A stretch of DNA of 54,064 nt from Acetivibrio sp. MSJd-27 (GTDB taxonomy: Bacteria; Bacillota; Clostridia; UMGS1840; HGM11507), in assembly GCF_018918095.1 (NCBI RefSeq), contig NZ_JAHLPV010000016.1, forward strand, positions 1 through 54,064, read 5' to 3'. Made by a program: the position numbers and the translations under genes. Positions 35,247 through 44,688 of this stretch are shown piece by piece. A model generated the notes under the pieces. The model did no database searches, was not told the DNA's origin, and saw only the letters and a list, made by a program, of their open reading frames with translations. Positions within the stretch are counted from its first letter, which is position 1. Each line of letters starts with the position of its first letter.

Positions 35247-35744
35247 ATGAGCACCAGCTTGAATTTGAAAAAAACCTTATTTGGTCTGAAACCGTCTGAA
35301 GTACAAGCTTATCTGCAATCTGTTTCGAAGGAAATTGAAGAGAAAATTTCCTATAAAATCGAGGAGATTGAAAAGCTCAAAAAACAGAACGAACAGTATT
35401 TGGATCAGATAAAAGCATTGCAGTTCAAGGTTGACAAGGCTGCTCAGGAAAAAGAACGGATTGCCGAAGCTTTCCTGAAGGCGGAGAATAGTGCAAACGA
35501 GATTATGCATTCCGCGCAGCAGGACGCTGAAAAAATGGTAAGCGAGGCTAGGGGAAAAGCAAATCAGATAATCAGCGAAGCGGAAAAAAAAGTGGCGGAA
35601 TACCAAGCGGAAATGGATCGAAAGTTCAAGAGGCAGCAAATGGAATTGGAGGCACAAAAAAGAGAGATTCTTGTGATGAGAGAGAACATCACAAGAACCC
35701 TCGAAAAGTTTGACGATACCCTCGGAAAAATTGTCGAATTATAA
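35247..35744 (+). CDS. DivIVA-like coiled-coil protein
   Basis: 165 residues. The N-terminus FGLKPSEVQAYLQSVSKE resembles the membrane-binding lipid motif region of DivIVA/GpsB proteins, followed by almost continuous coiled coil (about 25-150) with a low-complexity Ala/Glu/Lys heptad pattern. Likely a pole or septum scaffold, but the similarity is limited to the short N-terminal motif. It starts 22 bases after ilvE with AAAGGGAGGG and may share its transcript. Confidence 0.65.
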   Translation: MSTSLNLKKTLFGLKPSEVQAYLQSVSKEIEEKISYKIEEIEKLKKQNEQYLDQIKALQFKVDKAAQEKERIAEAFLKAENSANEIMHSAQQDAEKMVSEARGKANQIISEAEKKVAEYQAEMDRKFKRQQMELEAQKREILVMRENITRTLEKFDDTLGKIVEL

Positions 35745-35818
35745 AAAAATTATCTGCTGTAACCCTATTTATAAAGCACGTTTTGGCAGTTGTGAATAAA
35801 GTTTACCCCCATTTAAAT

Positions 35819-35847
35819 TTGACAAATTGGTCATTTTGATGTATAAT
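35819..35847 (+). promoter_or_regulatory. Perfect consensus promoter of the NlpC/P60 gene
   Basis: TTGACA (35819-35824), exactly 17 bases, TATAAT (35842-35847). Confidence 0.92.
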
Positions 35848-35880
35848 GACAACTGTTGAAAAATTTAAAATGGTGGTGAG

Positions 35881-36759
35881 ATGGTGAAAGTCTTAAGAAA
35901 AGTACTGCTGTTGGTGGCTCTTTTTCTTGTTTTAATGGTAACCGCAGCATATGCTGTCGATTATGGTATGGTCACTACAGATGTACTGAATTTTAGAGCT
36001 GGACCCGGTACGAACTACGAAATAATTGGTCAACTGAGAAGGGGCGAAGTGGTCCGGATCATTGGAAACGGTGGAAACAATTGGGTGGAAATTGTTCACA
36101 ATGACCGGCAGGGATATGTTTCTCTGGCATATTTAAGTGTTAGGAGTGACGGTGAAACCGACCGCGGCAGCGTAAACAGAACTGCACAGGATGGTTATGT
36201 CACGGCAAGCGCCTTGAATATGAGAAGCGGACCTTCTACGAACAGCAGTGTTTTAAGGGTTTTGGGAAATGGACAAGGTGTTTCTGTGGTTGAGGATCTT
36301 GGAAACGGTTGGTCCCGGATTAGTGTTGACGGTCAAAATGGTTATGTGTCCAATTCTTACATAACAATTGGACAAGCCTCCAGCGGATCGGCAAAAGGGG
36401 ATCAGGTTATTGCATTTGCCAAAAGATTTTTAGGCACTCCTTATCGTTATGGTGGAATGTCGCCTGCAGGCTTTGACTGTTCCGGATTTACCAAGTACGT
36501 ATTCTCTAATTTTGGTATCAATTTAGGTAGAACAACCTATGATCAGGTAAACAACGGAAGTTATGTCAATAAAGCAAATTTGCAGGCTGGCGATTTGGTT
36601 CTGTTTAAGCAGGGCAGCGGTGTGGATCATGTCGGCATCTACTGTGGAAACGGAACGTTTATTCATTCTACCAGACCTGGTGATGTGGTAAAGGTTGACT
36701 CATTAAACAGTGGTTACTACAGCAGATATTATCATTCCGGAAGAAGAGTCATTTATTAA
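35881..36759 (+). CDS. Secreted SH3b-SH3b-NlpC/P60 peptidoglycan hydrolase
   Basis: 292 residues. Signal peptide 1-25 (AAYA cut site). Two SH3b domains (about 28-90 and 101-162), each with LNxRxGPxTN. NlpC/P60 domain 172-292: catalytic Cys in FDCSGFTKYV, His in DHVGIYCGNG, third residue in FIHSTR. It cleaves gamma-D-Glu-meso-DAP-type bonds outside the cell. The perfect promoter suggests high constitutive expression. Confidence 0.93.
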   Translation: MVKVLRKVLLLVALFLVLMVTAAYAVDYGMVTTDVLNFRAGPGTNYEIIGQLRRGEVVRIIGNGGNNWVEIVHNDRQGYVSLAYLSVRSDGETDRGSVNRTAQDGYVTASALNMRSGPSTNSSVLRVLGNGQGVSVVEDLGNGWSRISVDGQNGYVSNSYITIGQASSGSAKGDQVIAFAKRFLGTPYRYGGMSPAGFDCSGFTKYVFSNFGINLGRTTYDQVNNGSYVNKANLQAGDLVLFKQGSGVDHVGIYCGNGTFIHSTRPGDVVKVDSLNSGYYSRYYHSGRRVIY

Positions 36760-36769
36760 TTACATAGTG

Positions 36770-36800
36770 GAAAAGGGCGCTTTTTGGAGCGCCTTTTCTT
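36770..36800 (+). terminator. Terminator after the NlpC/P60 gene
   Basis: GAAAAGGGCGC with GCGCCTTTTC (one G-U or bulge), eight-base loop, ending TTTTCTT. Confidence 0.8.
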
Positions 36801-36842
36801 CTATCTTTTTTAAAAATGTAAACAAATGGATTGGGTATTGCT

Positions 36843-38990
36843 ATGAAGCGTGTTTATTATCTTTTCGCCTTTATATCCGGAGTGGCTGCGTTTGGATATT
36901 TTAATTTATGGCAGGGTATCTTGTTTGCAATATTGCTCCTGATTGTTACCCTTTTTCAGCATCTCTCCAGCCGGAGAATTCTGGCGGTTACTTTATTGTT
37001 TCTTGTGGGAGGAACCTATTATCTTACCTATCATTCTGTAATGAACAGTGCGGTCGAATCCTTTGCTTCGCATGAGAAATCCGCAACACTGAAGATCGTT
37101 TCTCAACCGGAAACAACCTCCGGCGGAAACACCAGATTGATTTGCAAAGTGAGCGGGAAACCATTTAAGATTTTAATGTATATCCGGGGAAAAGCGCATG
37201 ATATGACCTATTTGGATACTGTAAAGGTGAATGACTTTACATACTATTATACCTCTGAAAATTCTTATGGCGAATATTTGAACAGCAGCAATATCTTCGG
37301 AAATATCACAATCGATGCAGAACAAGCGTTGCTTTTGAAAAGAGCACATCCCTATCATCCTTTACGCCTATTTTCCGATTGCAGAAATCATTTGCTCAAA
37401 ATTCTGAAAACATATTTTGAAGAGGACAGTTATCAGCTGATTGCCGGCATCCTTTTAGGGGATAAATCGGAGCAGACCGATTCCTTCCGAGAAATCATGT
37501 CGGTGTCCGGTGTTTCTCATGTTGTCGTTGTCTCCGGACTCCATTTTGGCATATGGATGATGATGATATCCGGCTTTTTGCTGCGTTTGCGGCTATCCTT
37601 GAGAAAGCGTTCGATTCTGATGATTGGAGCAACCATATTTTTTGCCTTCTTTATGGGGATGACTCCCTCGATCATCCGTGTATCTGTCATGCTGATTCTG
37701 ACCTTTCTCTGTGATCTTTTTCTTATGAATCATGATGATAAGATTGCGGTTGTTATTCTTTCGGCTTTTCTTTCCGTGATAGGAAATCCCAATATGATTT
37801 TAAGCGTTAGCTTTCTCCTTTCTTATGGAGCTGTTTTGGGAATTCTTTTGTTCAGTGAAAAGATTTCAGAGAGGCTGAACAAATGGAAAGTCAGCTTCAA
37901 ACCACTCAATGGAATTATCTCCGCTTCCCTTGCTGCACAGATTCTGACATTTCCATTTTTGGTATTTTATTTTAACCAGTTCTCCATTGTATTTTTGCTG
38001 GGAAACCTTTTGGTGTGTTTGATACTGCCTTTTTTGATGGGATATGGCCTTTTCTTTTGGATAACAGCCTATTTTTTCCCTGTTCTTGGCTCTGCCGTTG
38101 CCTATCCGCTGCGGATATTCCTTGATGTGATTACAGGGGGACTGAAGCTGATATGCAGAATTCCCTGCGCCGCCATTCCGGTTTATGAGGTGGATAAGGG
38201 AATTATTATTTTTTATTTTCTCCTGCTTTTTCTTTTCTGTAAAGTAAAATGGCGGGGAAAGTTTATTGTCATCCTTGGATTTTGCTTCTTATTTACCACC
38301 TTCTTTTTCTCTCCAATAAATCTTGTCGGAAACGGAACGGATCTGATATGCCTTAATATTTCAGATAATACGGCTTATCTTTTCCGAACCAAACAGAACA
38401 AAACAATTTTATTGGATTTGTCGTCTGACTTCGAAAGAAAAGAGTATCACAGACAAGCTTTTATAGAAGCTGTCAATCGACATGCCGGCGGAAAAATAGA
38501 CTGTTATATTGCAGGGGGAAAGGAACAGGCAAAAATGCTTGGAGAAATAGACGATACCATCCATGTCGGCGTTGCTTTTATGCCGGAAGCGGTCAGGGAA
38601 ATAACGGACAATGAAAATAGGATTCATTATTTTAACGAAGATACAACCGTTGAGATGGAGAATATCAAAATAACGCTGTTTTGCCAAGAGAAAGATGGCC
38701 TGGTCACAACGGCTGTCATTGACTATTTCGGGAATCATCTTCTGGCCTCTTCCAAAATGAACGAAAAACGATATGCGCAGTTGAAAACAGATTATTACGA
38801 TATCGTTATGATAAACCGCTATATCTCAACGGTCTATCATAAAATTTATGGTTCTGTAGCCGAATGGAATGCGGATAAAATCATATACAACTTAAAAGAG
38901 AAAAATAAAATTTCCGATTGCTATAACATAGGTTTTTATGATAGAATAAAAATAAAGCTATTTCCAGAAAAAAATTTTGTGGTAAAGTAG
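36843..38990 (+). CDS. comEC: ComEC/Rec2 family DNA uptake channel with degenerate C-terminal domain
   Basis: About 715 residues from ATG 36843 (a TTG 12 bases earlier is possible; ribosome site weak). N-terminal DUF4131-like part, then the competence domain (about 185-460) with many membrane helices, including GVSHVVVVSGLHFG, which is diagnostic. The C-terminal region after about 485 should be a metallo-beta-lactamase-like nuclease domain, but no HxHxDH is visible; only GTDLICLNISDN and LLDLSSD hint at the fold. holA follows after nine bases, as is common. Confidence 0.88.
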   Translation: MKRVYYLFAFISGVAAFGYFNLWQGILFAILLLIVTLFQHLSSRRILAVTLLFLVGGTYYLTYHSVMNSAVESFASHEKSATLKIVSQPETTSGGNTRLICKVSGKPFKILMYIRGKAHDMTYLDTVKVNDFTYYYTSENSYGEYLNSSNIFGNITIDAEQALLLKRAHPYHPLRLFSDCRNHLLKILKTYFEEDSYQLIAGILLGDKSEQTDSFREIMSVSGVSHVVVVSGLHFGIWMMMISGFLLRLRLSLRKRSILMIGATIFFAFFMGMTPSIIRVSVMLILTFLCDLFLMNHDDKIAVVILSAFLSVIGNPNMILSVSFLLSYGAVLGILLFSEKISERLNKWKVSFKPLNGIISASLAAQILTFPFLVFYFNQFSIVFLLGNLLVCLILPFLMGYGLFFWITAYFFPVLGSAVAYPLRIFLDVITGGLKLICRIPCAAIPVYEVDKGIIIFYFLLLFLFCKVKWRGKFIVILGFCFLFTTFFFSPINLVGNGTDLICLNISDNTAYLFRTKQNKTILLDLSSDFERKEYHRQAFIEAVNRHAGGKIDCYIAGGKEQAKMLGEIDDTIHVGVAFMPEAVREITDNENRIHYFNEDTTVEMENIKITLFCQEKDGLVTTAVIDYFGNHLLASSKMNEKRYAQLKTDYYDIVMINRYISTVYHKIYGSVAEWNADKIIYNLKEKNKISDCYNIGFYDRIKIKLFPEKNFVVK

Positions 38991-38999
38991 GGGTCAGAC

Positions 39000-40004
39000 A
39001 TGTTTTCAAAGGAATTGGATAAAAGATTGAAAAGCGGAGTAGTCGATCCAGTTTACCTCTTTTACGGGAATGAGGATTATGTAAAAGAAGTATACGTGGA
39101 ACGGATCAAAGAAATCGTCCTTCAGAATGATATGATGGAAATGAACTTTCATCCGATCAAGGAGAACATTACAAAGGAAGAATTGACGGAATTAATCGAC
39201 TCAGTCCCTATGATGTGTGATAGAAAACTGATTTACTTAAACGGGCTGGGGATTGTGAAATCCGGGTTAAAACAGGAGATCAAGGATACTGTTATGGATA
39301 TCCTCGCAGACATCCCACCCTATGCCGTGATTATTATTAAGGAAGATACCATTGATAAAAGGCAAAAAGCATTGCTCAAGCAGATTGAAAAAAAAGGAGT
39401 GATTGTAGAATTCCCTTATCTTTCAGAAAATGATATGATCACTTTTGTCAATCGGGAAGTAGGCAAGTATGGAAAGAAGATCAAAAAAGAGGATATTGAA
39501 TATCTGATTTACCTTTGTGATACTTCCATCAATGCGATTCTGCGTGAGGTGGAGAAGCTGTGCAACTATGTCGGGGACGCGCAGATTATCACAAGAGAAG
39601 ATATTGATAAGATGGTCAAAAAATCGATTGAAACCAGAATTTTTGAATTGTCGGATGCTATGGTCTCAAAAAACAAAACGCTTGCCTATCAAATACTAAG
39701 TGAGCTGAAGCTGTTCAAATTTCAGTATCCGGCAGCAACCCTGCTGTCACTGATCGCAAGGCATATGATTGGAATATATAACATGAAAATCAATTCCGAT
39801 GTTTACGCAACATCAGAGAAGATGAAATATCTGGATGGTAAGGTTCCCCCTTTCGTTGTCAATAAGTATATCAAACAGGGAGCGAATCTTTCCGCCGATT
39901 CGTTAAAATCATTCATCAAGGAAATTTCAAAGCTGGATATTCAGACAAAGAGCAGCGGGCTGGACGGATACCTTGCTGTTGAAAAGTTGATTGCCTCTTT
40001 TTAG
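39000..40004 (+). CDS. holA: DNA polymerase III subunit delta
   Basis: 334 residues. N-terminal LFYGNEDYVKEVYVERIKE, central SENDMITFVNREVGKYGK, and the C-terminal collar domain. Delta opens the beta clamp during loading. Follows comEC closely in the conserved comEC-holA order. Confidence 0.92.
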   Translation: MFSKELDKRLKSGVVDPVYLFYGNEDYVKEVYVERIKEIVLQNDMMEMNFHPIKENITKEELTELIDSVPMMCDRKLIYLNGLGIVKSGLKQEIKDTVMDILADIPPYAVIIIKEDTIDKRQKALLKQIEKKGVIVEFPYLSENDMITFVNREVGKYGKKIKKEDIEYLIYLCDTSINAILREVEKLCNYVGDAQIITREDIDKMVKKSIETRIFELSDAMVSKNKTLAYQILSELKLFKFQYPAATLLSLIARHMIGIYNMKINSDVYATSEKMKYLDGKVPPFVVNKYIKQGANLSADSLKSFIKEISKLDIQTKSSGLDGYLAVEKLIASF

Positions 40005-40037
40005 GTTTATAGTCAAACTGGCTATAAACCTTTTTTT
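40004..40037 (+). terminator. Terminator overlapping the holA stop
   Basis: Nine-bp stem GGTTTATAG with CTATAAACC, then seven T; its first base belongs to the stop codon. Confidence 0.9.
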
Positions 40038-40047
40038 CTGCGGATAG

Positions 40048-40076
40048 TTGAAAAGAAAGGGAATTACTGCTATAAT
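40048..40076 (+). promoter_or_regulatory. Promoter of the P-type ATPase gene
   Basis: TTGAAA (40048-40053), 17-base spacer, TATAAT (40071-40076). Confidence 0.8.
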
Positions 40077-40119
40077 TTTGGAAGAGGGTTTTTGGGAGTT
40101 ACCATAGGAGGTATTTGAC

Positions 40120-42507
40120 ATGATGAGACAAAAGGATGAACCTGACGGTCTAAGAGGATTAAATGCCCGGGAAGTGAAAGAACGGAATGATCGGGGTCAA
40201 AGAAACATTGCTGTGGTGCCATCCTCCAGAAGCACAAGGCAGATTGTAGCGGAGAACGTCTTTACTTATTTCAACCTGATATTTGCAGTGCTGGCAGTTC
40301 TTCTGATATTAGTAGGATCTTTCCGTGATCTGACTTTCCTTCCCGTGATCATTGCGAACACATTGATTGGAATTGTTCAGGAGATCCGTTCAAAGAAAGT
40401 ACTGGACAAGCTGACTGTACTTAATGCCCCAAAGGCACAGGTCCTGCGTGAGGGGGCTTTACATACCATCCAGTCGGAAGATTTGGTTTTGGATGATGTT
40501 GTACATTGGGAGGCAGGAAATCAAATTTGCGCAGATGCTGTGGTTTTGGAGGGGGAGGTACAGGTTAATGAATCTCTTTTGACCGGTGAGGCGGATGAAA
40601 TTTCCAAAAAAACAGGAGACTCGCTGATGTCAGGCAGTTTTATTGTTTCGGGAAGCTGTTATGCCCGGTTGGAGAAAGTGGGAAAAGATTCCTATATCTC
40701 ACGGCTTACGCTGGAGGCTAAGGCAGAGAAAACAAGAGAACAGTCAGAGATGATGCGTTCTCTCACGAAATTGATAAAAATGGTGGGCTTTGTCATCATT
40801 CCTATCGGGTTGATTATGTTTCTGGAGCATCATTTTCTGATGGGAGAGACGATACGGGGAAGTGTGGTATCCATGGTTGCCGCCTTACTTGGAATGATAC
40901 CAGAGGGTTTATATCTGCTGGCAAGTGTCGCTCTTGCAGTCAGTGTGATCCGTCTGGCACAAAAAAGAGTGCTGGTTCACAATATGTCCTGTATTGAAAC
41001 GTTGGCTAGAGTGGATGTGCTGTGTGCTGATAAAACCGGAACCATAACGGAAAATACAATGCAGGTAAATGATCTGATCCCGCTTGACGGCAGGGAGAAG
41101 GAATCACTGAAACGAACAGTGGGGGATTTTGTCCGGAATATGGACAGGGACAATATTACCATGGAAGCCATGCAGGAATACTTTAAGGAAAATTCAGAGC
41201 GCAAAGCGTTGTCTGTCACATCCTTTTCTTCCGCTTATAAATACAGCAGTGCTTCTTTTGAAGAAGGCGCATACGTATTGGGAGCTCCGGAATTCGTGCT
41301 CCAGAGCCAGTATGAGGAATACCGTGAGGTTATCGAGGAATATTCGGAACAAGGATATCGTGTGCTGATCTTTGCTCTTTATCACGGTGTGATTGACGGC
41401 GGACCGCTCACGGAGCATGCAGAGGCATTAGGGCTGATCCTTCTTTCCAATCCCGTCCGCAAAGAGGCGGCGGAAACGTTTCACTACTTTGCGCAGCAGG
41501 GGGTTGAAGTAAAAGTCATATCCGGCGATAATCCCATGACGGTATCGGAGGTGGCAAAACAGGCGGAAATCCCGCATGCGGAACATTATATTGATGCATC
41601 TAAATTGACCAGTGAAGAAATGATTGATGAAGCGATATTAAAATATACTGTTTTCGGACGCGTCACACCGGAGCAAAAAAAACAGTTTGTTTTATCTTTG
41701 CAGAAAATGGGAAAAACGGTTGCAATGACCGGCGATGGCGTCAATGATGTCTTGGCATTGAAAAGGGCGGATTGCAGTATTGCAATGGCTTCCGGCAGTG
41801 ACGCAGCTACCCACGCGGCACAATTGGTTTTACTGGATTCTGATTTTTCCTGTATGCCTTCTGTGGTAGCGGAAGGACGAAGAGTAGTCAACAATATCCA
41901 GAGATCCTCCTGCTTGTTTCTGGTGAAAAATATTTTTTCTTTTTTGATGGCATTATTTTCTATGATATTTTTAGTGGATTATCCGTTGATGCCATCACAA
42001 ATTTCACTGGTCAGCATGTTTACCATTGGTGTGCCGGCTTTTTTCCTCGCACTGGAACCCAATCACAGTATCATCAAAGGCAATTTTCTGCATAATGTTT
42101 TGTTTGCGGCTTTCCCTGCGGGACTTACCAATTTTATTGCTATTGGCGCCATGGTTGTATTCGGGAAAGTATTTGAAGTGGATTCCCTTGTGATTTCTAC
42201 CTGTTCAACTGTGCTTCTGGCTGTTGTCGGCCTGATGATTCTGTTCCAAATCAGCAAACCGATGAATGCGCTTCGGTGGACAATTTGGCTTGCAATGATG
42301 GCAGGGCTGATTTTTTCCAGCTTCTTTTTGAGTGATCTGTTCAGCATTTATCCCTTATCTTTAGAAGGCGGAATGCTGCTGGTTGTATTTGCTATTGTAA
42401 CAGAGCCTATCTTCCGTTACATCACTATTTTGTTTGAAAAAGCTCGGCAATTCATTCAATATTTAAAAAGAAAATTCAGAGGAATGCGGAATATCGGAAC
42501 AAATTGA
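40120..42507 (+). CDS. Cation-translocating P-type ATPase
   Basis: 795 residues. Actuator loop VNESLLTGEADE, M4 motif IPEGLYLLASVALAVS, phosphorylation site CADKTGTITENT (about 305), hinge TGDGVNDVLALKRADCSIAM (about 545). About ten membrane helices. PEGL in M4 and the short nucleotide-binding domain resemble the CtpE/YkgB-like calcium or cation exporter group rather than copper or potassium pumps. AGGAGG eight bases before the ATG. Ion specificity is inferred only. Confidence 0.9.
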   Translation: MMRQKDEPDGLRGLNAREVKERNDRGQRNIAVVPSSRSTRQIVAENVFTYFNLIFAVLAVLLILVGSFRDLTFLPVIIANTLIGIVQEIRSKKVLDKLTVLNAPKAQVLREGALHTIQSEDLVLDDVVHWEAGNQICADAVVLEGEVQVNESLLTGEADEISKKTGDSLMSGSFIVSGSCYARLEKVGKDSYISRLTLEAKAEKTREQSEMMRSLTKLIKMVGFVIIPIGLIMFLEHHFLMGETIRGSVVSMVAALLGMIPEGLYLLASVALAVSVIRLAQKRVLVHNMSCIETLARVDVLCADKTGTITENTMQVNDLIPLDGREKESLKRTVGDFVRNMDRDNITMEAMQEYFKENSERKALSVTSFSSAYKYSSASFEEGAYVLGAPEFVLQSQYEEYREVIEEYSEQGYRVLIFALYHGVIDGGPLTEHAEALGLILLSNPVRKEAAETFHYFAQQGVEVKVISGDNPMTVSEVAKQAEIPHAEHYIDASKLTSEEMIDEAILKYTVFGRVTPEQKKQFVLSLQKMGKTVAMTGDGVNDVLALKRADCSIAMASGSDAATHAAQLVLLDSDFSCMPSVVAEGRRVVNNIQRSSCLFLVKNIFSFLMALFSMIFLVDYPLMPSQISLVSMFTIGVPAFFLALEPNHSIIKGNFLHNVLFAAFPAGLTNFIAIGAMVVFGKVFEVDSLVISTCSTVLLAVVGLMILFQISKPMNALRWTIWLAMMAGLIFSSFFLSDLFSIYPLSLEGGMLLVVFAIVTEPIFRYITILFEKARQFIQYLKRKFRGMRNIGTN

Positions 42508-42532
42508 ATAACAAAATAACCTCTTTACTCAT

Positions 42533-42547
42533 ATGATATTGTATCAT
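42533..42547. promoter_or_regulatory. Dyad upstream of the subtilisin gene
   Basis: ATGATA-TTG-TATCAT, perfect 6-bp arms. Possible operator; it contains ATG 42546, which I do not take as a start. Confidence 0.3.
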
Positions 42548-42569
42548 GGGATGTAGGGAGGTTTTTCCT

Positions 42570-43478
42570 TTGGTACGACTTGACAGCTTTATCGTAAAGG
42601 AAACCAATGCCGGAATGCGGGGACAGGTAGTTCCCTATGGAATCAGGATGGTTGGAGCTCCCCTGGAGTGGAAAGAGACAATGGGAGAGGGGATAAAAAT
42701 CGGTGTCATTGATACTGGAATCGATAAAAATCATCTTGATCTGAGAGACAGAATCCGGGATTACAGAAACTTTACGGGAAAAGATATTAAAAATGTAGAA
42801 GATGAAAACGGTCATGGCACCCATGTTTGTGGAAGCATTTGTGCCAGTAATACGGGAAACGGGATTGTCGGTGTAGCGCCGAAAGCAGAACTGTATGTCG
42901 CAAAGGCGTTTGACCGGGACGGTGGTTCTTCGGAAGAAAAGATTATCAACGCGCTGTATTGGCTGGCGGAAAAAGAAGTACATATTATAAATATGTCCTT
43001 TTCCTCCAATGAATACACGGATAAATACCGAGACGTTATGCAGGAGATTTATATGAAAAATATCGTCATGGTGGCGGCGGCAGGAAATCAAGGGGAAATG
43101 GGCATTGGATATCCTGCCAAATTTCCTACAACAATAACGGTTGCTGCGGTAGACATGATGAAACGTACGACTTCCTTTTCATCGGTTGGAGACGAAATTG
43201 ATGTCTGTGCTGCTGGAAAGGATGTCTATTCTACTTATCCCAATAATAAGTATGCTCTGCTTAGCGGAACCTCAATGGCAACCCCGCTCATTTCCGGTTC
43301 TGCCGCGCTGTTTCAAGGAAAGGCCATGCTTCGCTATGGGAAACTGCTGTATCCGGAGCAAATCCGCCTGCTTCTGCAGATGTATTCCGAAGATTTGGGA
43401 GAATACCAAAGGGATCAAAATTATGGATACGGTTTATTCTCTTTTGGGCGAGTGTTTGGGAAAGATAGGGTATATTAA
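42570..43478 (+). CDS. Subtilisin-like serine protease (S8), intracellular type
   Basis: 302 residues from TTG 42570, eight bases after GGGAGG; ATG 42546 overlaps the dyad and has no site. Catalytic Asp in GVIDTGID (about 48), His in NGHGTHVCGS (about 83), Ser in SGTSMATPLISG (about 240). No signal peptide and a short N-terminal propeptide-like VPYGIRMVGAP, as in intracellular subtilisins. Likely cytoplasmic turnover, perhaps stationary phase. Confidence 0.92.
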   Translation: MVRLDSFIVKETNAGMRGQVVPYGIRMVGAPLEWKETMGEGIKIGVIDTGIDKNHLDLRDRIRDYRNFTGKDIKNVEDENGHGTHVCGSICASNTGNGIVGVAPKAELYVAKAFDRDGGSSEEKIINALYWLAEKEVHIINMSFSSNEYTDKYRDVMQEIYMKNIVMVAAAGNQGEMGIGYPAKFPTTITVAAVDMMKRTTSFSSVGDEIDVCAAGKDVYSTYPNNKYALLSGTSMATPLISGSAALFQGKAMLRYGKLLYPEQIRLLLQMYSEDLGEYQRDQNYGYGLFSFGRVFGKDRVY

Positions 43479-43506
43479 AACAGTTGTTTTTTCCACTTTA
43501 TGGTGA

Positions 43507-43543
43507 CTTTTGCCTTGCAAAAGTATATTTATCTTGTTATAAT
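43507..43543 (+). repeat. Dispersed promoter-like repeat, copy C = probable esterase promoter
   Basis: CTTTTGC-CTT-GCAAAAG dyad, 14 bases, extended -10 TTGTTATAAT (43538-43543); TTGCAA (43515-43520) inside the dyad is at exactly 17-base spacing. Nearly identical to copy D. Confidence 0.65.
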
Positions 43544-43576
43544 AAAAAACACAAATGAAAAAAGGGGAAATAAAAA

Positions 43577-44365
43577 ATGGCTTTAATAAAATGTGATTTT
43601 TTTGCGGAGAGCTTAGGAATGTGCAGTTCCATGTATGTTGCGATTCCTCAAAAGGGTACCAACGGGCAGATTGGCATCAAGAATGTTTGTCATGACGGAA
43701 AATTCAAAAGCTTGTTGCTTTTGCACGGACTTTCGGATGATCAGAGTATCTGGCTGAGAAGAACATCCATTGAGCGGTATGCTTCTGAATATGGCATTGC
43801 GGTTATCATGCCCTGCGGAGGCAAAAGCTTTTATACCAATATGAAATATGGAAGTGACTTCTATACATATATTGCAAAAGAAGTTCCGGCTGTTGCACGG
43901 GAATTTTTCCAAATATCCGGGAGAAGAGAAGATTCTTTTGTTGCCGGAATTTCTATGGGAGGATACGGCGCTTTGAAAATTGGTTTGAAAGAGAGTGATT
44001 CTTTCAGTGCAGCGGCTGGAATTTCCAGTGTGGCTGATATTGTGCAGAGAAGTCAGCCAAAGGGGGAGGGAGAGATTGATTTTTCAAACGTATTGACTCC
44101 CGTTTTTGGCGAAGAGATGGATATTCCTGCGGAAGAAGATCTTTTCCAACTTGCAGAAAAGAAAGGGAAAGACGGCGCACCGCTTCCGAAAGTGCTCATG
44201 TGCTGCGGTACAATGGACTATATGTATCAGGATAATCTGCGGTTAAAGGAACATTTTGAGGCATTGCCGTTTGACTTCACCTTTGAGGAGGCAGAGGGGA
44301 AAGGGCATAGCTGGGAGTATTGGGATGCAGCAATCCAGCGTGTATTAGAATGGCTGCCGCTGTAA
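43577..44365 (+). CDS. Esterase D / FrmB-like alpha/beta hydrolase
   Basis: 262 residues. Oxyanion-hole region LLLLHGLSDD, nucleophile elbow GISMGGYGALK (about 125), Asp in CCGTMDYMY (about 218), His in GKGHSWEYW (about 244). Resembles tributyrin esterases and S-formylglutathione hydrolase-like enzymes; cytoplasmic. AGGGGAAAT precedes the ATG. Confidence 0.87.
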   Translation: MALIKCDFFAESLGMCSSMYVAIPQKGTNGQIGIKNVCHDGKFKSLLLLHGLSDDQSIWLRRTSIERYASEYGIAVIMPCGGKSFYTNMKYGSDFYTYIAKEVPAVAREFFQISGRREDSFVAGISMGGYGALKIGLKESDSFSAAAGISSVADIVQRSQPKGEGEIDFSNVLTPVFGEEMDIPAEEDLFQLAEKKGKDGAPLPKVLMCCGTMDYMYQDNLRLKEHFEALPFDFTFEEAEGKGHSWEYWDAAIQRVLEWLPL

Positions 44366-44410
44366 AATAGTGAGAAAAAACGCCGGGCAATAGGCGGAAG
44401 TTTATAGGAA

Positions 44411-44453
44411 AGGAAGATTCCGCAGGATTAAAGTCTTGCGGAATTCCTTTTTT
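44411..44453 (+). terminator. Terminator after the esterase
   Basis: ATTCCGCA with TGCGGAAT extended by AGGA/TCCT, 12-base loop, six T. Confidence 0.85.
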
Positions 44454-44612
44454 ATTGGGGATATTAGTTGTCTTGTATGAAAAATCGCTGATAAAGTTAA
44501 AACTCAATTGTTTGTTTTTGGATTTTTGTTATTTGCTTTTTCCTGCTCGTTTGACTGCGGTAAAAATGTAATATTATTTGAAAAAGATATTTGTTTTATT
44601 TTTTCAAAAACG

Positions 44613-44641
44613 CCCCCCAAATTTTTAACCACTGTTTCGTA
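44613..44641 (+). promoter_or_regulatory. Candidate sigma-I type promoter
   Basis: A run of six C (44613-44618) followed by AAATTTTT and, 19 bases later, CGTA (44638-44641). Sigma-I promoters are known for a C-tract -35 and a CGAA/CGTA-like -10. sigI itself lies 2.5 kb downstream. TATACAAT just after could instead be a sigma-A -10. Apart from this and the terminator, 44366-44688 holds no gene. Confidence 0.5.
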
Positions 44642-44688
44642 TTATACAATACAAGCGGCTTGAATTAAAAATACGAGGGGGAACCATT

